This document shows, in pieces, positions 24,198-35,440 of a DNA stretch of 64,000 nucleotides. The stretch's first letter is position 1, and every line of letters starts with the position of its first letter. Source of the stretch: Epiperipatus broadwayi (Eukaryota > Onychophora > Udeonychophora > Euonychophora > Peripatidae); contig JAQFVV010006273.1 of the NCBI GenBank assembly GCA_028023455.1, positions 2,730,001 to 2,794,000 on the forward strand, given 5' to 3'. The position numbers and the translations under genes are program-made. Under the pieces are notes generated by a model. It was given only the letters and a program-made list of their open reading frames with translations, searched no databases and was not told where the DNA came from.

Positions 24198-24352
24198 TAT
24201 ATATATAAAAGACATATTTTTTGGGTTCATCCATGTTAAAAAATTTAAATATTAATATACCGACGTTTCGACTTGATCAAGTTGAAATGTCAGTATATTA
24301 ATATTTAAATTTTTTAACATGGATGAACCTGCAAAATGTGTGTTTTATATAT
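24198..24352. repeat. Palindrome with 53-bp arms and no loop
   Basis: Core 24224-24329 is a palindrome centred on TTGATCAA (24273-24280) with about three mismatches; weaker similarity extends to 24198 and 24352. Its minus strand reads ACTTGATCAAGTCGAAACGT, a stem followed by GAAAC as in Penelope-type hammerheads, but the CUGANGA half is absent because the palindrome replaces it. It lies about 215 bases beyond the nuclease end of the Penelope-like element and may be part of its terminal structure. Confidence 0.75.
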
Positions 24353-24566
24353 GCAACCCATGAAAATCTCCGTATCAACATATATATATATGTAAAATAA
24401 ATAAAATATCTGTTAATTAAAAAGAATATTGTAATTATAATTGAAATAATATTTTAACAGTTTACAATTACAAACAATCCTTAAATCTGCAGAAGTACTT
24501 TCGGTTACTTTCTAACCTGCCTCAACTGCCATTAAATTCAAAAACCAAAAGTGGAAGCAAATGTCA

Positions 24567-25101
24567 TCAATTCAAATTCCACGAATCTCGTATTTTAATG
24601 TTAGAAGCCTGTCGATTTATTAAATGTGTTTTATTCCTGTTTATAAAAATTGCTTCTTTAATTTTTCTTTTACTGTGGTTTCTCTCTTCATGCAGAATTT
24701 TCACATTTTCAAAATTAAATTTAAATTTATATTTACATGTTTTTTCATGATCAAAGAAAACTGAAGGAGATATTAAATCACCATTATTTTTATTTTTTAC
24801 ACGCTTATATAACAATTCATGTTCCTTCAATCTTTTCTCAATATTGCACTTAGATTCACCTATATATGATAGCATACAATCACAAAACATTTGATATATG
24901 ACATTACTTTTTTGCTTGACAGGTATGACATCCTTAGAATTATTGACTAATTTATTAATATTGTTTGCAACATAGAATGAAACATTAAACACATTCTTAG
25001 ATAAATCCTTAAAAAATTTTACTTGTGGATTTGAAATAAATGGAATAGATATCCATTTTTTACTATTAATCTTCATTTCTTTTAAATTATAATAATTTTT
25101 T
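24567..25101 (-). pseudogene. Penelope-like GIY-YIG endonuclease domain
   Basis: C-terminal domain in a different frame from the reverse transcriptase because of a small indel near 25080-25104. It opens with KWISIPFISNPQVKFFKDLS (relatives: Y-x-IPYVxxxSExIxK), then KSNVIYQMFCDCMLSYIGES, which holds the two halves of the GIY-YIG motif with a Cys pair between them, then KRLKEHE with the conserved Arg and His. It would nick the target DNA for insertion. It ends RQASNIKIRDSWNLN at a TAA. Confidence 0.9.
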
Positions 25102-26455
25102 TTAAAATTGACATAAAGTATTGTTTATTTGTTTCATTTTATAACCAACATCAAGCAATTCCTTGGCAAATATCTCAATATTTTTCAGTTTATCACTTTG
25201 GTAACGACATAATTTTTCATTCTGAAACAAAAAAAATTTAAAACTTGCCATTTTATGCACCATTGGTACTTTTGATTTACAATTTATATATCTTCTTTTT
25301 TGCAGTGGCTTAATTATTAGTTTATAATTTAATATACTGTTATCTCTTGTGATCATTAAATCTAAATAGTTAATCTTATTGTCCTGTTCTTTTTCAATAG
25401 TCCATTTTAAGCCATTCAACTTATTTAATTCCTCTATAAAAAAATTTATACTATTAGTATTTCCACAAACAAAAACATCATCCACATATCTTTTGTAAAT
25501 TTTAATATCACCAAAAATACACATATTTAAAATACTACTCTCATATGTAGATAAAACGAAATTGCAAACTTGTACAACTACAGGCAAACCCATAGGCCAA
25601 CCTTTAGTCATTTTATAATATTGACCTTCAAAAGATGCAGCAATGTTATCATTAAAAAATTTTAAAGAATCAATGATAAATTTTATCATATATTTACAAA
25701 TATTTTTACTTTTTGATGCATGTTCAATTATTTTTATGGAATTCATTCTATCAATAGATCCATATATTTCTGTAACATCCAATGAAGCAATAACATCATT
25801 TTCATCAATCATTAAATTTTTAATACTATTTACAAAGTCAAACATGAAGCAATAGTATTTTCCCCCAAATCCTAAAAAGTCTTGTAAAAGTTTACCAATA
25901 TATTTAGAAGAGTGATATATAAAAGAACCACCAAAATCTATCATAACTCACAAAGGATTACCTTCTTTATGTAATTTTATATTTGCAAAAATACGAGGAC
26001 ATATAGCACAAGAAGGATATATCATATAGTATACATTATTATTTAAAACTTTATTTTTAGCACTTTTTAAAATATTGTTAATAAACTTCATTCTTTGACC
26101 ATCCATATTATAATCTTCAATCAAAAAGAAAACAAGTTTGTCCATTTACATTTTAATTTTATTAATATATTGACATTTCGTCAACAAGCACATACCCAAA
26201 CCTTTATCCTCTTTCAAACAAATCATATCATCAATCCTCAATTTCCATTTAAATTCCGAAATAGCCAATTGCCATGATTTATCATAAGATATTGTATCAA
26301 ATTTATAACAGTTAATTTTCTTAATAATATCATCAGAAAAATTATCATTACCAGAAATCATTTCAAATGAATTTTGAACAGCTGCAATTAGTTCCAAATT
26401 ATAATCATTCCAAATACCACTAACGTATTTAGCTCCGTGACTTATATATATATAT
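25102..26455 (-). pseudogene. Penelope-like reverse transcriptase domain
   Basis: Three in-frame segments separated by two stop codons. The upper part has CLKEDKGLGMCLLTKCQYI (relatives read DKG-xxVV-xxxxYI), then CPRIFANIKLHKEGNPL (relatives: P-R-Y-xPKIHKxxxPLRP). The main block has DENDVIASLDVTEIYGSIDR, KMTKGWPMGLPVVVQVCNFV (the G-xMGxPLSP step, here PVVV) and the catalytic KRYVDDVFV near 25480, followed by WTIEKEQDNKINYLDL, the usual NF-LD(L/T) turn after the palm. The catalytic Asp pair is intact. The enzyme would copy RNA to DNA for element movement; with two stops it is not expected to work. Confidence 0.9.
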
Positions 26456-28809
26456 TAGTTTTAACATAAGTTTATATAGACTGAAGTTGTTTGCTACATT
26501 TTGATACAACACTTCAGTTAATTATATTAATGATTATTACTAATTGTTTTTTTTTTTAAATAACCTTTATTTGCACAAAGAGTTAAATATACTGTGTAAT
26601 ATAGAGTTCTTGATTACAATCAGGTGTGATCAGTCTTGCACTATTGGTAAGTATGAATCATGAAGATTAAACATATTAAATAAGCAATGAACTAATAATA
26701 AGATTGAATACCTGAGCATTGTATAAAATAAATTGTGAAATCATGTTTGTTTAACAAATAGCATTTATTAAATTGAATATGTGAAGAGCAGTGGATATTA
26801 ACAAGTAATAATATGAAGTGAGTAACTTTCAACATCTCACAAATCCATAGTATGACGTCATATTTGAAAACTAAACATTCATTGTACAAATACCTTATCA
26901 TTGTAAACCAAAAACCATTAGTCATAATTGTGGCATGAGTGTGGATTACATCACATCTGATAAGTAACATAACATAAAATTTTACTTTTAATCCTATACT
27001 TATCATCTAATTGTTTATTTTTTGAAGTGATTGCATCAAAGTTGTGAGTGTATACAGCTTATAAACCAAAGAGTATAACAATTTGGTATTTAAGAATGTT
27101 GAACAAATAATGAAGACATGTAAGAGATTATGATATAACTAATGTGGTGATTCAGGGAAAAATTCATTTCGGAGACCATTTGTGTTTATCAGGAGTTTTT
27201 AGTTGTTCCAAGAATGTGTGATAGAATGAAAATGAGCACATGCACTTACAAATGAGGTGCGGACAATATTAAGGATTATAAAGTCAATTTAAACTTTTCT
27301 TTAAACAAAAGAGGATTTAATTGAACAAGTTATCCGGGAAATACAGATAATTCTATGAAAAAGACTTTATATTATATCTAAGATGATATTTTCTATTTTT
27401 GGAAATCCTGAAAAGCTTTTATTCTTTATTTGATATTATTGCATTAATATTATTAAAAAGCAGAATGTTTCTTGTTGGAGAGATTAATTCATATATTGAT
27501 ATAAACTGTAAACTATAGAACAATGGAAGGAGGTAGGAAAGACATGGATAAGAAAACTCTTGAAGATATATAGATTTACAATGCAATAACTCTTCACACT
27601 TCCACATGGCATAAGAAGTTAAAAGAAAGCTGTTATTACATTGAGTGAAGGTGATACAATTGAATAACAAAAGTTATTTGAGAAAGCATGCATAGTGGGA
27701 GCAGTTGGTTTTATTTCTGTATTGATAGATAATAAAATCTACTTTCTGTATTGTTATATATTTGTGATATGATGATGTTTAAATGTGGAATGCACTAATA
27801 AAAAATTTAAAAATTTAAAAATAAGGTACAAGTTATTTGAAATGATATTACTGGTTTTGTGATCCTAAATTTTTACATTGTTATTGAACTGACTATCAGA
27901 AATACTTAGTATAGAACGAAGGTTTCTATAATGAAATGTGAAAGCATTCACATTTAAAATTATTATATCATCTGAAAATTATGGTAATAAATAAGAATGC
28001 AAAAAAAGTCAATGATCCAGATTTTTATTATAACATAGATCATTATTTTCAAGATTAAAATTATATTTTAAATGACAACAGCTTTTATTTTAAATATGTG
28101 TATTAAAAATTAGGTTTATTTTTGACAATTTCAACTTCTGTTAAATACTAAACTTTTCAAATAAAACACAAATTATCTTAAAGAATATATTGCAATTAGT
28201 AGTAGATGGTTCATTAAAAATCAAATCCTGACTGATTTTCTGCTAATGAATCAGTTATTTATTAGTGGCTTAACTAAAAAAATTGTTAACAATTCTGGTA
28301 GCAGAATAATGAAATAGAATTTCATATCAGTATACATTTTGACTGAAAAAAGTAACAAAGACAGAAATTTAAAAATGTAATGAAAAACAATATTTTGCTG
28401 ATCACTGTTACTTTAGATCTTTGATCCTTTAAAAGGAGCATTCTATATGGAATAAATAATATCATAATCCTATTAAATCATTTCATGGCAGTTTTTTACA
28501 TAATATTTCAAATAAATAAAGAAAATATTTGAATCATCATTGGAAACGTAATATAAAAATTCATATAATTGTTTTTTGATTATGTATCTATCATACAATG
28601 TTATTTAGATCGCTACTCAGCTTTCGAAATCAAGGCAGTTCTTCTGTAATTTTAAAAATAACAAGATTTGAAAGTCCTGATTAAATTTCAGGACACAAAT
28701 AAAGGTATAAAAAGTAATACAACTTTTTAAATTTCGTTTGAGAATTCATTTGATTTTATTTCCATTCTTAATAGAAAACTGATTAAAATTTAAATTATTT
28801 ATATAATTT
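26456..28809. other. Intronic sequence, no gene seen
   Basis: AT-rich DNA right of the Penelope-like element. Several 80-100-codon open frames exist on the minus strand (26692-27006, 27419-27670), but they have no recognisable domain and a composition expected of chance. Confidence 0.4.
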
Positions 28810-30023
28810 AGATGGAGATAAAGAAAGAGAGAGTGGTTAAGAAAATAAGGTTAGTAGTGTTAGTACTCAGCTACAAGTTGAGCTGGTAAAACCAGAAAGT
28901 CCTGCAATAAACTTTAAGGAACCTCAGAAGGTAATTAGGGAAAACAAACCTATAAAAATAGTTGAGGAGAAAAAAGATTATGGTACATTTAATATGGAAA
29001 TATTTAGTCAAATGTTTCAAAGAATGAAAAAGAGTATAAAATGAATGAAAATATGCAAAGAATGGATCAAAGAATGAATGAAAATTTGTTACAAATTCAA
29101 CAAAGAATGGAGAAAGTGAATGAAAACCTGCAACAGAAAATTGATGAAAATCAGAGAATAGTGATGGAAAGTTTTAAAGCAATAAAAAATTTAAAAAAGG
29201 TCAGTTTGAAATGAAAAAACAATTAGAGGAGTCTAGGATATAATTATGTGATAACGTTCAAAAAGTAGAAAAAAGGATTGACAAATTAGAAGAAGAAATG
29301 AATATAATGCCAAAAGATTTTGAGGAAAAAAAAATTAAAATAGATATTTCTTTAAAAGAAATAGTTTATAGTATAAATATAATTAAAGAGTAAAGTTAAT
29401 ATAGTTATTGTAGCTAAACGTAAACTCGATGTAAATAGCACATAATTAGTTAAAGACAATTTAGTTTCTATGGAATAATCCAAAGTTGATGTAAATATAA
29501 AATCTCAACAATCTAACATTGATGATGAGATGAAATTTTTTTGTAAAAATGATGTAATAGATATTGAATAATCTAAAAAAGCTATAGGAATTGATAAATG
29601 TAGATTTGATGAAGAAATCATAAAAGAATCTAAAATTAATAATGAAATTATAGATGTTTATGATATTGATATAAAAATGTCAGAGTGGTCAAAAATCTAT
29701 GCAAGTACAGCAATGGATTTGAAGAACATACAAAAATTGTGTTATGAAAGAATAATTATAAAAAAGCACAAGTAAAAATATTAAATAATTTAGAAGTGTT
29801 TAATAATACTATGCACAATAAAATTGATAAAAATCATATAAATATAGAAGTATTGGAGTTTGAAGGAGAGGATAATTGTAATAAAAAGAGATGGTTTTGC
29901 TATCATGAACTACAAAGTCAGGATTATGGCAGTTTTATCTATAAAGACATGAATCTTATTAGTTTCCAAAGTGGTAAAAAATTTTATAGTGATGAGTTTT
30001 TAGAATTACTATATAATGTATAG
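28810..30023 (+). pseudogene. Decayed coiled-coil reading frame, retrotransposon Gag-like
   Basis: The plus strand reads in pieces MEIFSQMFQRMKK (about 28995), ENMQRMDQRMNENLLQIQQR and MEKVNENLQQKIDENQRIV (29045-29165), then KVEKRIDKLEEEMNIMPKDF (29260-29320), with stops and frame changes between. The N-terminal part is a Met/Gln/Glu-rich repeat with coiled-coil spacing. The last piece, 29760-30023, is an open frame with WFCYHELQSQDYGSFIYKDM and no known motif. Together with the minus-strand relic at 10.0-11.2 kb it suggests a family of long coiled-coil proteins from a retroelement. No polymerase is attached, so the class is inference. Confidence 0.4.
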
Positions 30024-31471
30024 TTTGTAGTAGAAATTAAAAAAATTGGTTTTATATGATACCAAGATGCTATGTTTCTTTGGAATAAAAAAAATAAATA
30101 TTATAAGTATAAATGGATAAACCAATTGTTGATTCATATAGAAAATATATTCAGTTTGGTCCTAGAAATATTAATGTGTTTCTAAGTTTAATTTTATTGG
30201 TGGTTAATAAACTAATTGAAGTGGTTTATATTATTAGAATTTTAGAAATATTAAATGAACTCCAAATTCTAAAGATCATCACCACTATTTATTTTTTAAA
30301 TTAAAATTGGACAGCCTATACTTTTTATTTATTTATTTACTTCTTGAATGTACATAAATGTCTATATTTAATTCATTTATATTTTTAAACATTGGGGGTG
30401 AATATTTTATTTAATTATGTAGCTGAATTAAAATTAATAAGATATTAAATGTTAACTCAGATATGACTAAAGTTTATATTATATAAAAAAAATAAAAATA
30501 GTTAGAATAAATTTTAAAAAAAACAAAAAAAAACATAAATGTTAAATGCAATACAATTTCTTTTTGTGAAAAAGGGGTTAATGAAATAGTATATTACTCT
30601 GGAATATATTTCATTGTTGTATAAATTAAAAAAATGTATAGAAATTTTTTTTGTTAATTTAGAATTATGATGTCATTAATATCACTCGTTTTGTAAATAA
30701 AAATTGATTTTGTTAAATGACAATTTAAAAAAAAAATTAATTGTTTAATTTAAAAATATTAATTTTAAAAAATTGACAATTATTTGTTTCAGATGTACTT
30801 TTAAATAGACTGAAGCATTATTTATTGTTTTACTGCAAGTTGTCAAGAATTATTTCTTACCAAGAAAACTGTTTTGATCACTGCTGAATATATATTAAAG
30901 AAGAACATGGAATTTAAAACTCTCAAAATGAACTAATAAATAGTTTATCCCAAGAATTTGGGAACTGGGACTCAAATGGTTCATCTATATCTTTATATTT
31001 TCATCATCATAAATAAGATTACTTCATAATCATCAACAACTGCAAAACCATGATTTTTCTACAAGTTATTTAGGCCTATCTTCTATATTTCAAATGAAGC
31101 ACCATAATGAAGAGATCATCTGCTATATTTATAAATTTTCAGAAAGTCACTGAAGTTTATTTACTGATAAATGAGTTAAAGTGACAAAAGACTTTATAAG
31201 CCTCCAATAAATATTTTGTTTAATTTATAAATTATTTTTATATAAATAATTTTATGCTCATCATAATTATTTATAATTAATCAATTATAAATATTGTATT
31301 GATAACTATGTATGTAATTATCAAAGCTATATGCAACCTGAGATAAACATTTTCTATTGTAAAAAAAAGTTAAATAAAAATAAGAGCTTACAAACCAGCA
31401 TACATTTTCCTATTGATTGTATAATGAAATTCTCTATATTCTTCATAACAATATACTTTCAGCAAAACATA
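30024..31471. other. Intronic sequence, no gene seen
   Basis: AT-rich, with poly-A and poly-T runs. No coding or RNA feature was recognised. Confidence 0.4.
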
Positions 31472-31473
31472 TA

Positions 31474-32529
31474 CACCTGGGTCTCATTTTATGCGGTAGA
31501 TAGGTTCCACAAAAAACCCACATTAAAAAAAAATTACACAAATATAGACTTAACTTACCTTGAAAAATAGGGGTTAGGGTCTGTAATTTTCAGAATTCAC
31601 ATTAAAGCAAAGCAACAATGAAAAATTACTTTAAAATTCACATTAAAAAAATAAGGAAATAAAGTATGACTAATAAAAAATATCAAATATATGAAAAAAA
31701 TTGGTACAAGACAAACTTTTGTTTATTAACTACAGTATATAATTTGACATTTTTTATACATATTTTAATCATTATTGCTATTTTCGAATGTGCGGTTCGT
31801 ATGTAAACTGGTAAGAAATCAGATTCATCGATGTGATGTGATGTAGCTTCTTCTTGAATGAAGTCAAGAATGTCTCAGCAATTATGCCCAGAGAAACTTG
31901 TTAGCTACTTTATTTTCCATTCCCTACTCTAATTTTTAACATATTCTGCTCCATCCCATTTACACAACTAGGGCCAATTTCAGTCTTGAGCTGTGTTAAT
32001 GGTTTTCTGTTGACAACTGTTTTTTACTACTGAAATAAATTTTAAATGTTCACATTTTGTTTCTATATTTAAAAAAAAGGGATTGCAATCAAAACAAAAA
32101 GATTATACATTATCATTAAAAATATTATTTTCAGTTTATAAAATCAATACAATCTTCATTATTTATTTTAAAAATCTACATTATTTATTTCTGTTATACC
32201 TAACAAAATACATTTTAAAAGTTTAAAATTTTTGAATATTTATTGTGATATTTTTATATGTAAGTATAAATCTATTATTATTATTTACTCGTTAGTATAA
32301 GTATGTTATTTATTCTAAATATAGCTTCAGGCCATATTCCCATTAGCTGCTAATATAATGTTATATTTTGAAAAAAAAAAAAGGATTTCAAGGCAAAATA
32401 AGTTATTAATAATTTAAATTTCTTGATATCTAATAAATATAGTGAAATATGAAAAATATTAAGAAGAAACATGAATTGCATAACTTCAAAATCACATTAA
32501 AATAATTCGCATAAAATAAGACCCAGGTG
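31474..32529. mobile_element. pogo/Tigger-like non-autonomous DNA transposon
   Basis: CACCTGGGTCTCATTTTATG at 31474 returns inverted at 32510-32529 (CATAAAATAAGACCCAGGTG) with one difference, and TA lies immediately outside both ends (31472-31473 and 32530-32531), the target duplication of the Tc1/mariner superfamily. The sequence after the left end (CTC-TTTTATGCGG, GGTTCCACAAAAA) resembles the ends of Tigger-type elements. The 1.06-kb interior has no intact transposase; a short acidic open stretch on the minus strand near 31790-31880 could be a relic. Confidence 0.65.
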
Positions 32530-32752
32530 TAATTCTGCACAAACAAAATGAAAAAGAATCTGTTGGTTTATCAATATCACTTCTGATTAACAATTTTTAC
32601 ATAAAAGAATTAAATTATATACCATCTTCATCTAAAAGTAGTTTTGTTTAACTGTATTACATTTTTAAATAGATACATGGTGAAGCCATACTACTAATAT
32701 TCTGGGCATACATTCATTACATTTTTTTTAATATTAAATCCACAATAAAATT

Positions 32753-32761
32753 ACAACAAGA

Positions 32762-32799
<38 letters not shown>

Positions 32800-32808
32800 T
32801 CTTGTTGT
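32753..32808. repeat. AT hairpin with ACAACAAG ends
   Basis: A perfect inverted repeat formed by ACAACAAGATTAAT, an alternating AT centre and ATTAATCTTGTTGT. A further (AT)n run follows directly. Confidence 0.8.
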
Positions 32809-34004
32809 ATATATATATATATATATATATAAATATATATATAAATAAAATTACAACAAGAACAAAAATGACATTTTTATATTTCCTCACAACAAGATTT
32901 CATGACAAAAATCAAAACTATGTTTTACAAGAAATCCACTCACATTACAATACTTTATATATATATATATACTAAATGATTATAAGTTATACTATGACTA
33001 TGAAACAAAGCAAAAACTTTTTTGCTCAGAAGCTTATAGTTTGGAAAAAGAGAAATTTTACATAGAACAAAGACTCATGTAGAATTGTTATCCATCAGCA
33101 ATCATTAAGAAAAGTGTAAATATGCAACAAAAATTATAACTTCAGCAGAACAAATAATTGTAGGTTTTGTCAATGTGACTATATATAAAATTAATAAACA
33201 TATATAATTAATATAATATCAGAACACCCTTACATAATCATAATACACTATGGGAAAATCTATACCTTTACTACACAAATTAATTTTGTAGAAAATTAAA
33301 AACAGATATGTCTGAAATTACATACTATGTACACACCAATGAATATTTGTTTTATTGGAAAAACATTTAAATATTGGTCATAAAGTAAGAAACTAAAAAA
33401 AGAAAATTTAAAGAAATTGCTTCCTTGACAGAGACAAATAACCCCATAAGTCAATATAAGATAATAAGCCATAATATTCAAAAATTACTCATTAACCTTT
33501 CCCTTAAGAAAGTGAAGAAATTCTGAAGAGCTTCATAGATAAGTATTGAAGCAGTCAATCTTAGCTTAAGATTGAGCTTCATAGTTCCATCTACTAACCT
33601 GTGTTTAAACCCTATATCCTGTCCCTTTTGTTATGTATGTATATTTTATGTATACATTTGAAATGTGCACCTAAATTATAAAATTTTAACTTTTAAATTA
33701 ACATTTTTATTTTTGTTAATATTATGATTATTAATTCTTTTTATTAAAATACATAGGTGTGGTTCAAATATATATATAGGAGCAAAATACTAACAGAATA
33801 TTGATTTTTTTGTAAATATTTTATTATACGTCATTTTTAAACTTTTTCTTTTTTAAGTACTTTTTTTATTAAAATGTATGTTTTATAAAAACCAAGATGG
33901 AAGATGCTACAGTTAATTGTCTAAAAATAATTAAAGGGTTGGAAGCACTATTGTTTTAATCTGGGGAAGGTATTTTTAATTAAAGTTTTTACTTAAAATG
34001 GGAT

Positions 34005-34086
34005 TAAGATAAAAGATACTTTTGTTATAAACATTTTGTCAAATCTAAGATTAAAGATATTTTTGTCATAAACATTTTGTCAAATC
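34005..34086. repeat. 41-bp tandem duplication
   Basis: TAAGATAAAAGATACTTTTG...ACATTTTGTCAAATC at 34005-34045 is repeated at 34046-34086 with three or so substitutions. Confidence 0.85.
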
Positions 34087-34179
34087 TATTTCTAATCTGG
34101 AAATAGATTTGAATTTAATTTTAAACATTATCTTACTGTTGCATCTTCAAAAACAATCGATAAAAAAAGTATAAAATGG

Positions 34180-34480
34180 CTGTATTTTGAATCATGGGAG
34201 ATGAGATTAGCTACGCTAGTGAGAACTGATTGTTAACATCACTGTGAAACTAAAAATGATGTAGTGTAAATCCACTATGCTTCTTGGCCCTGTTGGGTCA
34301 TCATATTCCATGGCCATACCATTCTGCTGCCCAAGAGTGAAGTAAAAGCCCGACCTAAAAACTTTAGTATGCTAATAGAAGCTTCATGCCACAGGAGAAC
34401 TTGCATTTCAATTGCCGTGCATGTGCACTACTAAATTGGACCCTTAAAATTGAAAGATAACTTTTTAAGCCATCACCTCA
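34180..34480. other. Less AT-rich patch of unknown origin
   Basis: This stretch has visibly more G+C than its surroundings (for example GGCCCTGTTGGGTCATC, GTGCATGTGCACTAC). No continuous reading frame or RNA fold was recognised. It may be an old mobile-element fragment. Confidence 0.3.
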
Positions 34481-35359
34481 AACTAAATTTAGCCTAACTC
34501 ATCTATCAAGATTTCTTCTAATGTGTTATTTAAGTTTACCATTTTTTAAATATGTAAATGTAATTTGCTCTTAAATAAGTTCTATAAATTTAATCCTATC
34601 TCATATGCTCTAACTTTTTTTAACTTTGGTGCGGACAATTATTTATAATTATTTATTACTTGAATTTATATATATGCTTTTACTATAATTATGCCATTCT
34701 CTAATAATCTAACAAATTGAATTTTGTAAAATCTTTTCTTCTTTTTAAGTAAGCCTTCATGAATTAAGTTTATTAACGTTCCCTTAAAATATAATGTATT
34801 GTTAATTAATACACTCACCAGATTGTTTTACGAGTATACATTTGATTTATGTTTTAGTATAAAAATATATTTGTTTAACTCTGAATTTTCTACCCGGGGA
34901 GAATCCAGAACTCAAGCTAATTAATGCTCTGAAACCTTACTTATTTTATAAATTATTATTCAATTCTGAAAGGGTGACCGATTAGTTTTTTTTATATAAC
35001 TGCTAGTTTTATTTTTACATCTTTTTAAAATATCAAATACAGTACATATATATTCCAGTTATTGTAAATTCAAAGAAGGTGGGATTGAATTATTTTAAGT
35101 AGTAGAAAAGGTAAGGGGGTTAATCTTAATGTTTCTTTTACTAAATAAAATCTTCAAGTATATTTTCATAAATGAAATCTAAATATATATATATTATAAC
35201 TGCATAGCATATTATTTGTCTAAATTATAGTACTCAAACAAGAGTCATTTATTTTAAAGCAGTAAATTTCATGTTGTTAGTGAAATTCATCTGTACCGCG
35301 TTACTGACATTTGGCCTATCTTCATATATACATATTAAGTGCTTCTAGACTTCTAATCT

Positions 35360-35440
35360 GGGGGTTGCGATATGTTCGAACCCATAGATTTCTTTTCATA
35401 TCTCATTCCATAGATAGTTGAGCTATCCAGAACATTTATT
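35360..35440 (-). mobile_element. tRNA-like SINE fragment
   Basis: The minus strand has a box-A-like GGATAGCTCAACTATC near 35429 and a box-B-like TGGGTTCGAACAT near 35377, about 50 bases apart, the spacing of a tRNA-derived RNA polymerase III promoter. The arms pair poorly, so it is not a functional tRNA. It is a different head from the glycine-type SINEs. Confidence 0.45.

Larger units (their letters stand above)
24567..26455 (-). mobile_element. Penelope-like element, 5'-truncated and inactivated
   Basis: A minus-strand reading frame of about 630 codons in the order reverse transcriptase then GIY-YIG nuclease, the diagnostic order of Penelope-like elements. It starts abruptly at a TA run near 26455, so the N-terminal part is missing. 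Three lesions break it: an in-frame TAA at 26146-26148, an in-frame TGA at 25948-25950 (in the place where relatives have the Arg of a GNPLR-type motif), and a frameshift in an A-rich run near 25080-25104. Otherwise the frame is well kept, so the insertion is only moderately old. It lies in the 29.4-kb intron in the same orientation as the host gene. Confidence 0.9.
32530..34179. other. Intronic sequence with small repeats
   Basis: No gene was recognised. ACAACAAGATTAATATAT at 32753 returns inverted at 32791-32808 around an AT run. A 41-bp tandem duplication occurs at 34005-34086, continuing to the border of the next segment. Confidence 0.4.

Noticed and set aside
26692-27670. Open frames of 104 and 83 codons on the minus strand
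   Set aside because: No domain, no splice-compatible homology to the transporter, and composition as expected by chance.
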